From positions 18,512,892 to 18,576,891 of the forward strand of contig OY741282.1 of assembly GCA_963514095.1 (NCBI GenBank): a DNA stretch of 64,000 nucleotides, read 5' to 3'. Of this stretch, positions 1 to 21,450 are shown in pieces (the first letter of the stretch is position 1; every line of letters starts with the position of its first letter). Made by a program: the position numbers and the translations under genes. The notes below the pieces were generated by a model. The model did no database searches, had not been told where the DNA came from, and worked only from the letters and a program-made list of their open reading frames with translations. The stretch comes from Eutrigla gurnardus. Lineage: Eukaryota; Chordata; Actinopteri; Perciformes; Triglidae.

Positions 1-9919
<9,919 letters not shown>

Positions 9920-10177
9920 GACTGTTTTTACTGAACAAATGGAGAAAAGGAAAAAAATTTAAAAAAGCATATTTGTTTTCTCAGAAAAAAGAATAGGACA
10001 ATTCTATTTGTATAAAAAAGTAACTTTTTTTTCCATAAAGCAACAAGTACGAGTAAAAAAAAAAATCAAGTCGAGAATACAGAATTTTATAGGAATAGAG
10101 GAAAATAACCTTGAAACCTCAGTGTGCCTTCTTCATCACATGCAAGTTTTGAAACTGGATGTCAGATCCTGCCTCCC

Positions 10178-10225
10178 ACACACACACACACACACACAGA
10201 CACACGCACACACACACACACACAC
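10178..10225. repeat. CA microsatellite in the col5a1 3' UTR
   Basis: An imperfect CA dinucleotide run, interrupted by AGACACACG in the middle, about 260 bp after the stop codon. It is likely length-polymorphic. Confidence 0.9.
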
Positions 10226-10840
10226 CCTAGGCCCATGTCATCACATGATTTAGATGTTTTTTTCCAACGAAGGCGACTGCAGTACTTTGCCACGGACTCC
10301 ATCTGATTTGGCTCCTTTTCCTTAAAATCTGATCTCATGTTTTTCCCTCCCTGGCTTTTTTCTTTCTCCACTTGTCTATCGTTGGTTTTGTTCGCTCATT
10401 AGCTACGGGAGCTTTGTTTGTGCATAATTCTCTCCCCATTCCCTTGGGATGGACCTTATATATATAAATATATATAAATAATTTTTATGTTTGTAAGTAC
10501 ATTCTGTATATTTTTTTCTCCTGGTAATGTTTATTGCTTCTGGCTTCAAAACATGCATGTGACTTTATTCATTGCGAAGTAGGAGACGATGGATACGGGG
10601 GAAACATTGTAGAAATATATCAAAAAGTGAGGAAATTCGACTTGTAAATTGAAAAAAAACAAACAAAACCAAAATACAAAATTGGGAAGTCCTGTCTTGT
10701 TGCAGTTGTGGAGCACACCTTGTTGTAATTTAAAAACAGAATGGAAATAAAAGACGAAAACAAGCTCTGTGATATTATGTGACAGTTTGATTTGCGAATA
10801 CATTCCTCCCTCGGTGCCCTCTGAACTGAATCATTAACTT

Positions 10841-10846
10841 AATAAA
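10841..10846 (+). terminator. Proximal poly(A) signal, col5a1
   Basis: AATAAA followed within 15 bases by a T-rich/GTTTT tract and a C run. Use of this signal gives a UTR of about 0.95 kb that lacks the miR-29 seed matches at 10960-10988. Confidence 0.5.
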
Positions 10847-10959
10847 CAGCTTTTTTTTGTTTTCTCCCCCCCCCGAAGCACACATCTATCAGACTATGCA
10901 ATGGGAGATGACGCCAAAATGTTCTTTTTTTATGAATAACACAAAGAAATCAAAACCTA

Positions 10960-10988
10960 GGTGCTATTTTCTCTCTTCTGTGGTGCTA
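10960..10988 (+). promoter_or_regulatory. Pair of miR-29 seed matches in the col5a1 3' UTR
   Basis: GGTGCTA at 10960-10966 is a 7mer-A1 match, and TGGTGCTA at 10981-10988 is a full 8mer match to the miR-29 seed. The two start 21 bases apart, within the range associated with cooperative repression. Fibrillar collagen mRNAs are established miR-29 targets; the use of these sites is inferred. Confidence 0.6.
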
Positions 10989-11993
10989 TGTATTTTTCTA
11001 GTTTGTGTTGTTTGAATGAAAGGAACCCCCCCTCCAACGTCCAACAGGTGGATCTCTGCTGCATCCATTTCTTTTTTTTTTATTTGTCTGTTTGTTGTTT
11101 GGGTGTTCAGCGGTGGCGTTTGCCGTTTTTCTCGACACATGCGCTCACAGATCAGTGCAGCATGGCGGCGTTTGTTATCTCCCGCTTCGGCGGACCGCAC
11201 AGATAAGAAACGAGTGTCGGCGATTAACGAGAGGAAACCGAGGCGTTCTTTGCATATCGTTGCTCTTTATGGCTGCTGGATCCTCCACGTCACACTGATG
11301 GGAGTTGAGAAGTGGACTTGTTGTTGATTGGGACCCAAAAAAAAAGGATATGGTCCAAAGTTTTTGTTTGGCCAACGAAACCCTTAACTCTCCCGCCAAA
11401 AAAAAAAAGGTTTTCAGGTATATATTTAGCTTTAAGGTCCGCGGTGGCTTGAAATCTTTCTCTTTTTCTACCATTTTATTCTTGATTGTAGAAGCAGGTC
11501 AATAAATTAGAAAGATGAAAGCGTTGGCTTGTTGGTCTACTATTTTTTTTTGCCCTTATTGTAATTATGCTCTTTGTTCAAAACTATGCACTCTCTATGC
11601 TTATGACCACTAGTATCTACCACAGAATCGTTATGCCCTTCATACATAGGTTCGTTTTGTTTCCTTTAAAAAAGAAAAGAAAAAAAATCTTCAAATATGT
11701 GACTTGAACCATTTCTGTTAACTCGATATGCTTGTAGATCTTTGGCTTTATTTTCATTGTGATGCAGTACACCCAAATTTAAAACTTTCTTCTTCATAAA
11801 AAAAGGAGAAAACATTTTTTTGTACATTTCCAGAACCAGCAGTGATGCTGCCATTGTTTTTTTTTGTTTTGTTTTTTTTGTTTTGTTTTTTTGTAGATTT
11901 CCGTTTTGTCTGTCTTGTTTTTTTGTTTGTTTTCACAGTCTTGTCAAACCTGTGTAAGGATAAGAGGATAGAAGTTATATTGGTTTTTATGTC

Positions 11994-11999
11994 AATAAA
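11994..11999 (+). terminator. Distal poly(A) signal, col5a1
   Basis: AATAAA in TATGTCAATAAATTC, with a GT-rich downstream element about 30 bases later. It is the best candidate for the end of the long col5a1 transcript. Confidence 0.6.
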
Positions 12000-13679
12000 T
12001 TCAAGTTTACTGTGGCCATCCACTCTTGTATGTCTTTTGAAGCATTAAAACCTATCTGTATGCATGAAATTGTAAAGTTTTATTCTCTTGTTGTTATGAC
12101 TGTGTAGAGCGACATGATCTCCAGGCCACGTTTTTTATTCATCGGGATGCGTCCGCCTTTTTTTGTTGTTTTTTTAACAGTGATGAATAAATATATATAT
12201 ATATATATAAAAAAAAGGTCATGTCCACAATTGTGAAGTGGAGAGAGAAAATGCTGAACTTGTAACTCTACCAAAGCCAATGTTCGATTGTAGTATATTT
12301 ATTGTATTATTTAAAAAATAAATGTTAAATGACACCATAGTGTAAGTGTAAGAGGCCCCCTCTTTACGTGCACAAAAAAATGTTATTAATTTACCACATA
12401 TTACACAACATATGGGCTCCTTTTTAAACGGAGCCTTCGTTTAAATCTACGATCCTCAATGTGTTGATGCTAAATTGGTCTGTTTAAAATGCATACCAAG
12501 GTAAGGCTGCTATCACTGTACTGCCATGTGTGTTTTAATACTCTCGCTCCACAAGAAAGAAGTTCTCAGGCTGCAGCTCGCGATCCGACATTTCCATTCG
12601 ACGCCTCCAACAAAGACCGCTTGAAGAAATCTTCCCGTACTTCTATCATAATTTCTCTCCACCGCCTGCAGCGCATCACCATCAGACAGACGACATATGT
12701 ACGATCACTGCTACGTTACGGCAACCTTCTTCAAATAAAGTGCTTTCTTAACGCTCAATGCACCACTTATTTGAAATATTTGGAGCTTTGATCAAATCTC
12801 TGCTGTCGAAATGACTCGCAGCACTCGAAGTGTCTCGTTAGCAGAAAATCTTACACGGTCAACATTAAGCCGAGAGCAGCAAAAAACATTTTTTTACTTT
12901 TTTTTTAAGTTGATACACGATCAATATTTAATGCAGTGTTTACAGGATGGAAAAAGGCCGATCCAGAATATATGGATTCTACTGAGGCAAGCACCCTGGG
13001 CAAGTTAAGCAGAAACTAACAGCAAAGTCCTCATCTGAGCAAATGCAAGGGGGGTAAGTGGGGCATCAAAGTGGGTTGAAGAAGAAGAAAAACAACCAGC
13101 AGGTAGGGGATTCAGCACAGGTGATGTGTCAAAAGATGGCAGAACAGCATCCGAGTGTGATGAGCTGATGGAACATTTTTAGGATGTGTGAAGAAGTCAC
13201 TTTGGGAAATGCAAATGTGCTCCGGAGCAAAGCGGGAGGACGATTATAGTGCAGCAACCAAAGCACCGAAACCAGGAAGTAGTCACATCCAGTTCCTCAT
13301 CATCTTCTCTCGACATTCGGCGCATCAATGTAGCTGCAAAATAACTATTTACGATGTAAAGATATAGCGAAGCAATGTCTGAGCAATGTCACCTTCCCTC
13401 TGTGTGTGTTGTTGTTGCTTTCTCCCTGCTTTGTTTACATAGCTGCCCTGGCTGTGCCTGCCTTTAAAGTGCACTTAGCTCGAAGCTGCAGTTTTGCTTT
13501 ACACTCATTCGGGGGTCTGATGATGGCGGTGTTGTTGTGAAGTGTAGATCCCCTCCCTCCCTCCGGTTACCTGTCAGGTAAACATACTTTTCCTCTGTCA
13601 GCACTATTGCTGTGTTTTGCACTGTTAGCACTGTTAGCATGTTAGCACCATGTTGGGAGACATTGAAAGGGCTCTGAAT

Positions 13680-13870
13680 TCTACTTTTAGCACCTTAAAG
13701 TACAGAAGTATTATCAGCAAAATAAACTTAAAGTATTGAACGTAAAGGTCTTGTTCTGTAGAAAAATGGCACTGGTGTTACTTACTGTTAAAATGTAAGA
13801 CGTTATATATACTTCATACTTTGTGTGTAATTCTCTCAGTAGTGGAAGAAGTAGGCGACCATTACCATGG
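13680..13870. repeat. Dispersed fish repeat fragment (AAGTA-rich)
   Basis: It contains TTAAAGTACAGAAGTATT and ends AGTAGTGGAAGAAGT. It resembles the AAGTA-rich repeat families of teleosts and the block at 45.1-45.6 kb. The family assignment is from memory of such repeats and is not certain. Confidence 0.4.
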
Positions 13871-14280
13871 TCAAAATGTTCTAAAAAACTCTAGATTTTG
13901 AGCAGATAAAGAAGCAGCTAGTGAGGCTTTAAATCTGGATTTATTGATGCGTCTCGGATTCTCGGACCCAGAAGAAAAACACTGTTCCCTGTTTCTACAT
14001 ACGATATCCACGTTTTATATTCTGCATTAATTCACGTCTTTCATGCGGTACAGGGAAGTGGAATTATTAAAAGTTAAGGAGTGCTGTTAATGTGTGGTCC
14101 GGGCTGATTAGGGACCAGCTGGAAGGTCGAGCAGCAGACGGGTTCTAAAGGGAAATTTGGGGACGGAGCTCCGTGTTAATGTGTAATTGCTTTGAGCCTG
14201 TGGATCTTTTGGCGAACAGAGCCCATTCATAGCCGAGGCGACACCACTGACCTACTTCCATATGAATCAGATAGCGAGGA

Positions 14281-14313
14281 AGAGAGCGAGATAGTCTAAC
14301 AATCTCGCTCTCT
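14281..14313. repeat. Perfect 12-bp inverted repeat (hairpin)
   Basis: AGAGAGCGAGAT at 14281-14292 is exactly complementary to ATCTCGCTCTCT at 14302-14313, with a 9-base loop. No gene context is apparent. Confidence 0.8.
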
Positions 14314-16924
14314 GTCATATTGGGATATTAATAAAAGAGCTTTTTTTCCTGCTCTAATGGACTTTGAGATTGAGGAGTGGCTGGAGTTCAAGATGCTGGT
14401 TCCTCTAATGTGATTAGTGTCTGGCCACCCAAGCATTACTGCTGGGTTCACACGCTGGTGTGTTAACGCTGAGTGTCGTTGTTTTACATTAGGATTAGAA
14501 ATTATATTTTACAAAAATGGGCCAAAATGGTATTTGATGATCAGCTGCTATAAAGATACGTCTCCATGTAACGGTGTCTGAATGTATAGTGAGAAGACTC
14601 AAAACATCCCACAATTCATCTTGAATAGAAGTGTACAACCGACTGGTCAATAACCGAGCATTATAGACCATGATGCATTGCGATGAAGGGGAAATGATGG
14701 CAAATCCATGAGTCGTGGTGTGAAATTAATATATTTAATAATATATTCAATGCAAGCAGAGCAGAGGATCACAACACAGATGCTCAACAAGTTATTTTGT
14801 TTGTTAATTTGGAAAAATATTTAAATTTCCCCCTACATCGACTTTCGTTGTTGCCTTTCATAACAAAAGCCCTAGGCAGTATCAACGCTTATCAGAGGAA
14901 ATTAATTTACAACAAATAGCTTACAATATGCATTTATTTAACAAAAAAAAAAAATGTTTGGTAGTATCTGAAAATGTTTCTGCATTTTCCAGATGAGCTC
15001 AGCTGTTTAATCCTCTATAGAAGTCCTCGATAGAAGTCCCTGGATAGCGGGGAGGGAGGATTGAAGTGAGTGATTCCAGACTAACGAGCCACCTTGCTAA
15101 TGTAACACACCTGATGGATGTGAGGAGCTCACAGCCGCCTGCAAGCTTGCATCAGCTAGAATCCCTCACATCAGGGACTGTGTAGATGCAAGCCTGAGCT
15201 CCAGTTCGTGTCGGCATTATTTGACTATAAAAGAAGGAATGAAAATGGCTAAATAAATGAATTAATTTCTGCCTCAATGACTCCACCCTCCACCGTCCCA
15301 CAGCTGCAGTCGTTAGCCCGTCCAATTAGATGACGAAGCAAACGTTATAAAGGACAGCAGACATGGAGGGCGACCTCGGAGAGAATGCACAACAAAGGCG
15401 CTTCATCCTGGGAAGCAAAACCATGAAATTACAAGCACCCTTTTTTTGAATTTTCTTTTATGAAACTGACATTCAATTTAAATATGAAAGCAATCATATA
15501 CACTATGATTGTTGCTGACTCATCCTATAAAATATACAATATCCAAGTAATGCCACTAAGAGGGGCATACTTGGACTAAGCAGTCATTTCAGTGGGAAAT
15601 AGCTTTTTTGCATCATCAGATTAACGGAGGCTTTGATTGTTATCAGCGTGTCTTAAGTGCTGCCGTGTCAGCGTTTTAATGCTGATAAGAACCCTTTTAC
15701 ATCGGATGAACCCGTGATTGCTGATGACACAAGCCTCCATGCACTTCAAACATACATTTTCCTGTCGTTAAATAATCTAATAAAATCAAATAAAGAGGAT
15801 CTGAAATGTGCCAGGAGAGGCGCCAATCAAGGACAAACGTGCCCACGCAGAGCCGAGAGGTCTAATCAGCTGACAGGCGACACCTGTGTGGGTGTGAGAG
15901 CCTCCGTCTTCCCAAATCTCTTCATTCTTGTGAATGTTTTTGAAAATAAAACTCGAAGATGAATACGTTTATTAGCAGCAGCTGTGTCTGCTTGGTTCTC
16001 TAATTCTACACGCTTGTCGGGGCATGTAAAACAAATGTAATGAATTCAAGTCTTTAAGAAGATACTCTTCTTTTTTTAAAAAGATAAAGATCACAAGATA
16101 ATACTGTGCTTAGAGACCGGAGGAGATAAGAGCAGATGGGGGGGAAAGGATGAGGACAAAAAAAAGGGAAAGCAGTGAAAGCGAAGGGGAGATGTTTGAT
16201 GTGTAAATACATCAGACGCAGCCGGCGATGTTTTCCCTGCAGGAATGCAGGTAAATAACGCATGAGTTTGGTTCATATTTAGAATAATATTCAAATAAGT
16301 GTCGGCAGATATCATTAGGGATGCGGAGGATGAGTCTCGTGGTCCTCGTGCTGCTTCTTTGTTCCTCGTGGATATCGTCATGGGGGGACACAAACATTTG
16401 AGATGTTACATCCAGATCCTCAGAAGATCCTTAGAATAAAAAATAAACCTTAGAATATTAACACGTACCACGGGTTCTATACTGTGTTGTCAGTGCGGGG
16501 GGATGAGAAACCTAATATGCAAGATTTGTTTTGCTTTTTCTTGGCGTTGACGCGGCGTGATGAATTCTGTTGCCAAAAAGGAAGAAGCTAACAATATGAC
16601 TTTGAACCTTTGTCTCAGCGGGAGAAGCTTTGTCCCACTCATGTAAAACTTAGCGCTTGATTTAATTAGATCATCTTGTTTCGCGGCCAGAAGGAAGAGC
16701 ATATGGTCCTGCACCCCCCCCTCCCATCTTCACTCACATACAGTAGCTCTGTTCTATTTTCAGGATCCCGGAGTTTCAGCTTTGAAGCTGTTGGCCTCCA
16801 CACATTGGTGGTCCCCTGTAGAGAGACGGGGGTCAAAGAGACCTGTGTGGTGCAGGACCCAAACAGCAGCCAAGGACGGGCAGTTATTAATAGCATTAAT
16901 TACCTCTCCTAAACACAGTGTGAG

Positions 16925-16949
16925 CCCCCCCCCCCCCCCCCCCCCCCCC
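16925..16949. repeat. Poly-C tract
   Basis: A run of about 25 cytosines on the + strand. Runs of this length are prone to i-motif/G-quadruplex formation and to assembly or sequencing error, so its length is uncertain. Confidence 0.85.
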
Positions 16950-17112
16950 TGATGTCATTCCAGAGATACGAACAAGGACGGGGTAAATTCATTCCAGCCT
17001 GATCTCACGATGCTGTAATGAAGCACCAATTTAATGTTGCGTTCTATCGCAATGCCGTTTCTTTTGGTGTGCCATTTTAGTCCGTATGATCAGGCAACAT
17101 CCTCCAGTTTTT

Positions 17113-17260
17113 GAAAAGTAAAGCCAAGGTGGAGGCGCCTTTAGATGTGCATTCTTTTTAAAGTCCATCAGGGGGCGACTCGTCTAGTTGCAAAGTCTGA
17201 TTGCATGGAAGTCTATGAGAAAACTCGATATATAACCTCAGTAATGAATTTTCCACATTT
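17113..17260 (+). repeat. Fragment of a dispersed repeat shared with 18.3 kb
   Basis: The stretch AAAAGTAAAGCCAAGGTGGAG ... AAAGTCCATCAGGGGGCGACT ... AGTTGCAAAGTCTGATTG aligns in order with 18,374-18,460 (AAGGTAAAGCC ... CTAGGGGCCGGCGACT ... GGTTGCAAAAA). It is a truncated member of the same family and lacks the terminal repeats seen at 18.3 kb. Confidence 0.6.
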
Positions 17261-18315
17261 TTGTTTTTACTTTAAGCTTTTTTTCACTTTCTGAAAGTTG
17301 AGAAAACATTTTGGTTGCCTAAAAATGTTTAATTCAGCGCTCGGTTGTACTTTGCTCCAGCCCTACATTGGGAAAACATCGGAAAAACCTTGCCTTCTGA
17401 CAGCCTGAGACATTATGAGATTTGTGATCATCCATCAGAAGGTTGATTCCAACATTTGTTAATGACTAAATATGCAACAATCAAAGTTTAAGAACGGGAA
17501 CATTGGTTTTCAGTCCATTAAAAAAACACAAGGAAACTAACCACTTACAAGCCACCAGGCGACTGGCTGTGAATTCACTTAACCTTTTTTTACACCAGCA
17601 CATTTCCATTTATCCGAGACGATACGTGCCTGCTGATATAACTCCGTTGGAAAAGAACATGATTCATGTCGGATTTTTTTTCTCCTGCTACTCTCCAGTG
17701 AGCAGAGAGGAAGATTGGGTGGTGAACTGGCAGGAGAGAGATTGAGCTGTTTTATAGGATGACATTTGGAGACAAAAAAAATAATAATCATATACTGAAG
17801 AGGGCTCACTCGGTCGATGAACACAGAAACCAATATTGTTTGCACTCGGATTCCATCGGGGGGGGGGATTTTTATTTGTGGCTCCGTTCGCGGTCAACAA
17901 ACAATTCCTCATATTTATTTGGCCGTTGCGTCTCTCTCCCCGCTCAGCTCTTCCTCTAACAGATGGCGTACGTTCTCGGCTGATGAATACGCCGGTGAAG
18001 CGCAGGTGGAAGAGAAATGTGGAGTTGTTCATTCATTTGGAGGAGAGCCGTGAAAAGCGATGCAGTTGTTTGTCATGCAAAGTGAAGCGCTGTGTTGTGC
18101 GGTTGCACTCGGAACTCAAGGATTCAGCCAAAGGTCGTGGACGCTGTGTGAACAAACCTTTTGGATCTCTTGAATGAGTGCATTATTTGAGCTCATACTT
18201 GTTTATTATAAGGTGCAACTACCTTTGGGAACTATCTTTTATTAATCAGTACTACGTTGCCATTATTAGAACATTTTAACTTCATGCACATATCCGTTGT
18301 CGGCTCAATGGTCTG

Positions 18316-18944
18316 TTAAAGGGGACATATCATGGAATTTGCATATGAAAAGACATGCTACTTCCCGTTCTGAAAGGTAAAGCCAATGCACAAGTGCCTT
18401 TTTAAAGTTTCTACTGGCCACTAGGGGCCGGCGACTCTGGTTGCAAAAATGACACCAATTGACCCTTATTTCAAGTCTTCTTCAAAAAAGCATGATAGTT
18501 TAGTAAATGATGGTCCCACTTTGAATATAACAGACGATAAAGCTGCATCGCTACCATAGCTACCAATGCAATTAGCTATTGATATTACTTTAACACAGCT
18601 GTAAAGATTACCTCAAATTATGGAAGCATAGTTTGTTAATAGCAGTTAACAACTTTTCAGTACTCAAATATGGTCACTTCTGTTCACTGGTTGCAAAAAA
18701 TTCAAAGATGGCTCCCAAGAAGTCTTCAAAACCGTAGTTTACAATCCAATGGGTGACATCACCATGACAACGTCCACTTCTTATATACAGACTATGGTGA
18801 AAACAGGTATATTCAGACAGGAAGTATGTGAAAATTGTGTTTTTTTTTTTTTCAAAATTAAAGCATGTTCTCATGGAAACCCAAAACACAAGTCGGCTAT
18901 GAACCAAAAAAAAAAAAAAAAATAGAAATGACATGTCCCCTTAA
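18316..18944 (+). mobile_element. Non-autonomous DNA-transposon-like element, 629 bp
   Basis: The left end is TTAAAGGGGACATATCA and the right end TGACATGTCCCCTTAA. These form inverted terminal repeats of about 14 bp (GGGGACAT core) with TTAA at both edges, as in transposons with a TTAA target. There is no transposase frame. The interior contains the repeat-family signature CACCATGACAACGTCCAC ... CTTATATACAGACTATGG, which recurs in inverted orientation at 32.95 kb. It could also be a composite of two repeats. Confidence 0.65.
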
Positions 18945-19059
18945 AGATATACTGTGTCTATAGATTAAAGTCAATACATATTGCATTCATTAGCCATTTA
19001 ACAGCGCGAGGAAAGATTCAGTCACCAGGTCGTCTTGTATTTTCTCGGGTGGGCGACCA

Positions 19060-19330
19060 CATCTCTCGGCTCTCCATCAGCATATGTCAAACAGGATCAG
19101 GCGATAAAATAATTTCAGCACAACTCAACTGAATATTTCATGATGCTGGCAGATGCTATCGACAGCAGCGTCTCACTTTCCTCTCCCGTGCTTTTTATTT
19201 GCTATTAAATCATTCGCGATGAGACAAAATAGAATCCGGGCTTGGTCATTTGCCGATGCAAATATACAGCCACTAAAGCGTGCATGAATTAGCATAGAGA
19301 GACTTGTATATGCATACCCCTACTTGCTTT
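19060..19330. promoter_or_regulatory. Candidate conserved regulatory block
   Basis: Complex, non-repetitive sequence with an octamer-type site (GATGCAAATATACAG), AATTAGCAT and ATTTCATGATGCTGGCAG. The composition resembles vertebrate developmental enhancers near neural genes such as olfm1. This is inference from motif density alone. Confidence 0.25.
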
Positions 19331-20194
19331 ATATATCACGATGTGACATATTTTGTAAATATAAACAGAAAGGGCGAGGCCCTTCTCTGCAGTCTGAGAC
19401 GCCGCTCAAATAGCCACCGGTTGACTCCTTGGACCGGCCTTGACCACATTTAGTGTCTGCGATACTTCAGTCAAATGGCCATTTAAATGATTTGTAATCC
19501 TGCTTCGATACCTGGCAGTTGAATCTGACCCTTCCTGCTCCAATTCTTGTATTTTGTCCCTGAGCCCCTTTTAATAACTTTTGGTCGTTGCTGTTTTTCG
19601 ATGTTTCAATTTTGAAATGCGCCACAGGGAACCAACTTGCTCAAACTTGATTTTATATTGATTAGAGTCACCTGGAATCATCCACCTCCCCCTGCATCCT
19701 GCCAGAGGAGATATAATTCAAAAAAGCGGAATATTAAATTACCGAAGTGTGAATGTACCACCTGAGGTCAAAGCACACGGAAGTAATTCATCACTGTCAG
19801 TTCAACATCAACACCTTTCCAGCAGGTCCAAAAAAAAAAGCTTCCTCTGATTAAACATCAAGTGGAGACAGCGGTGCCACGGAGAATCAAACTGGTGAAG
19901 CATCTTTGGCCTGGGAGACTCTTTTTGCAGTCTGCTAAGCAAGATGGATCTCCACCAGTCCTACGAGAAACATTTAATTATAATGAGGTTATATCGCTCG
20001 GAGCAATTTAACTTCAGATTTTTCTTTTATCTCCAAAAATAGGAGAAAGCAACCTGATTTTGTTTCTTACTTTATTTATCTTAGCCTGTCGTCTATGGCA
20101 ACCATCCCTGCAACATTATCATTATGATGCAATACAAAAATCAACAATCACCGTTGTGTTGAATGAGCATCTCTATCTCGACAAGAGTTTATGA

Positions 20195-20400
20195 TTATGC
20201 TTTGCAAATATGCTCATTACAGCCAGCTATTATATTAGATTATTATGTTTCAACCCCAATTACATCCCTATTCAGATAACATTCAAATTGAGTTCAGTGT
20301 ATTGCAACATTCATATTAGTCCTCACAAATGCATTTTCCATTAGCATGCATGTATTTGGTTACATAGTTTGAATAGTTAAAATAATAATAAGCACGGATT
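20195..20400. promoter_or_regulatory. Candidate conserved regulatory block
   Basis: It includes GATTATGCTTTGCAAATATG (POU/octamer-like), CTCATTACAG, CCAATTACATCCC and CATTAGCATGCATG without simple repeats. A cross-species alignment is needed to establish conservation. Confidence 0.25.
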
Positions 20401-21289
20401 AGATTGGTTCAGATCATGTTCCTGTGGAGGTGCACAACAGCGCTAATGAAAGTATAGGAAATACCTTTATATGGAATGTATTTTGTGTAGGTTTTTATTC
20501 CGCCTTTAGTTTCTGCAGTGTGACGTATTTCACAGTGAAAATGGGATATTTGAAGGATGTGCAGTTACAAGAAGGGTTTTAATCAAATGCAAAGGATTAG
20601 TTCAGCTAGATTTGGAGTTGCGGAGGATTGTTTTGCTCCCTTCGCTCATAGAACTGGAGTTATAGTCAGTAACTGGCCAAAATGAATGGTTCGAAACAAT
20701 TAGCAGTGGTGCTGCTTTTGCAACCAGGAAAACCAGGAAGCCAGGAAAAAGACAATTCCGAGTCCGACGAGACCAAGAGTGCAAGACTTCAAAAAGGTGG
20801 CCTGGAGACCAGACCCGAGTTCTTCAGCCCCTGCATGCGCATGCTACAAAGTGAAAGTACTCATTACTGGTGAAATACATCATCAACATGCATACGTGTT
20901 CTGGAATAACATCAGTGAGACCGGCTTGTGCTGCACTTTGTCCACAGCCAGACTGACTGATGGGGAGAATAATTCACTTAATGGTATTTTATGGCTCATC
21001 GCTGTCATCAGGCGTTCCCCTGATACCAGCCGAAGCTCACAAACTGCTGGCTCTCCCAGTTTTTTTACACGCACTTAAACACACCCTCCAACATCCATGC
21101 AAACAAGGACTAGATTTGTAATCAGTGTAGATTTTATTTCAGTCCAGGGGAAACTTTTCCTCCATCTCTCAACTGGTTTTTCCTTTTTCTCCCACGTATC
21201 TTCACTCCTACTAGGCTCCCTATCTCCTGCAAAAGAGTGAATCTCTGAAACTCTATATTTCTACACTATTTTTGGTACGGTGGGTTTGT

Positions 21290-21450
21290 ACGAGTGTGCC
21301 ACGTCAGATTAAGCCCCTTCATTATGATACGTTGTGTAAATAAATGACCAGCGCCAACATGATGAATGCCACCTGTGCATAAGTGAGTGCGTGCTCATTA
21401 GAATTGTAAATTAGCATAATTAATGCCACCATATGAGGCTACACATCCTT
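21290..21450. promoter_or_regulatory. Candidate conserved regulatory block
   Basis: TGCTCATTAGAATTGTAAAT followed by TAGCATAATTAATGCCACC gives several homeodomain cores in 45 bp. It is surrounded by complex sequence with no repeat character. Confidence 0.25.

Larger units (their letters stand above)
9920..12020 (+). other. col5a1: col5a1 3' UTR (predicted extent)
   Basis: The noncoding tail begins after the TAA. Poly(A) signals AATAAA occur at 10746-10751, 10841-10846, 11501-11506 and 11994-11999. The last is followed by a GT-rich segment (TTGTATGTCTTTTG, about 12,026-12,039) and is the best distal end. The tail contains a CA microsatellite (10178-10225), a TATATAAATATATATAAATAA tract near 10,457-10,480 and long T/TTTTG runs around 11,850-11,935. 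The exact cleavage site is inferred. Confidence 0.7.
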
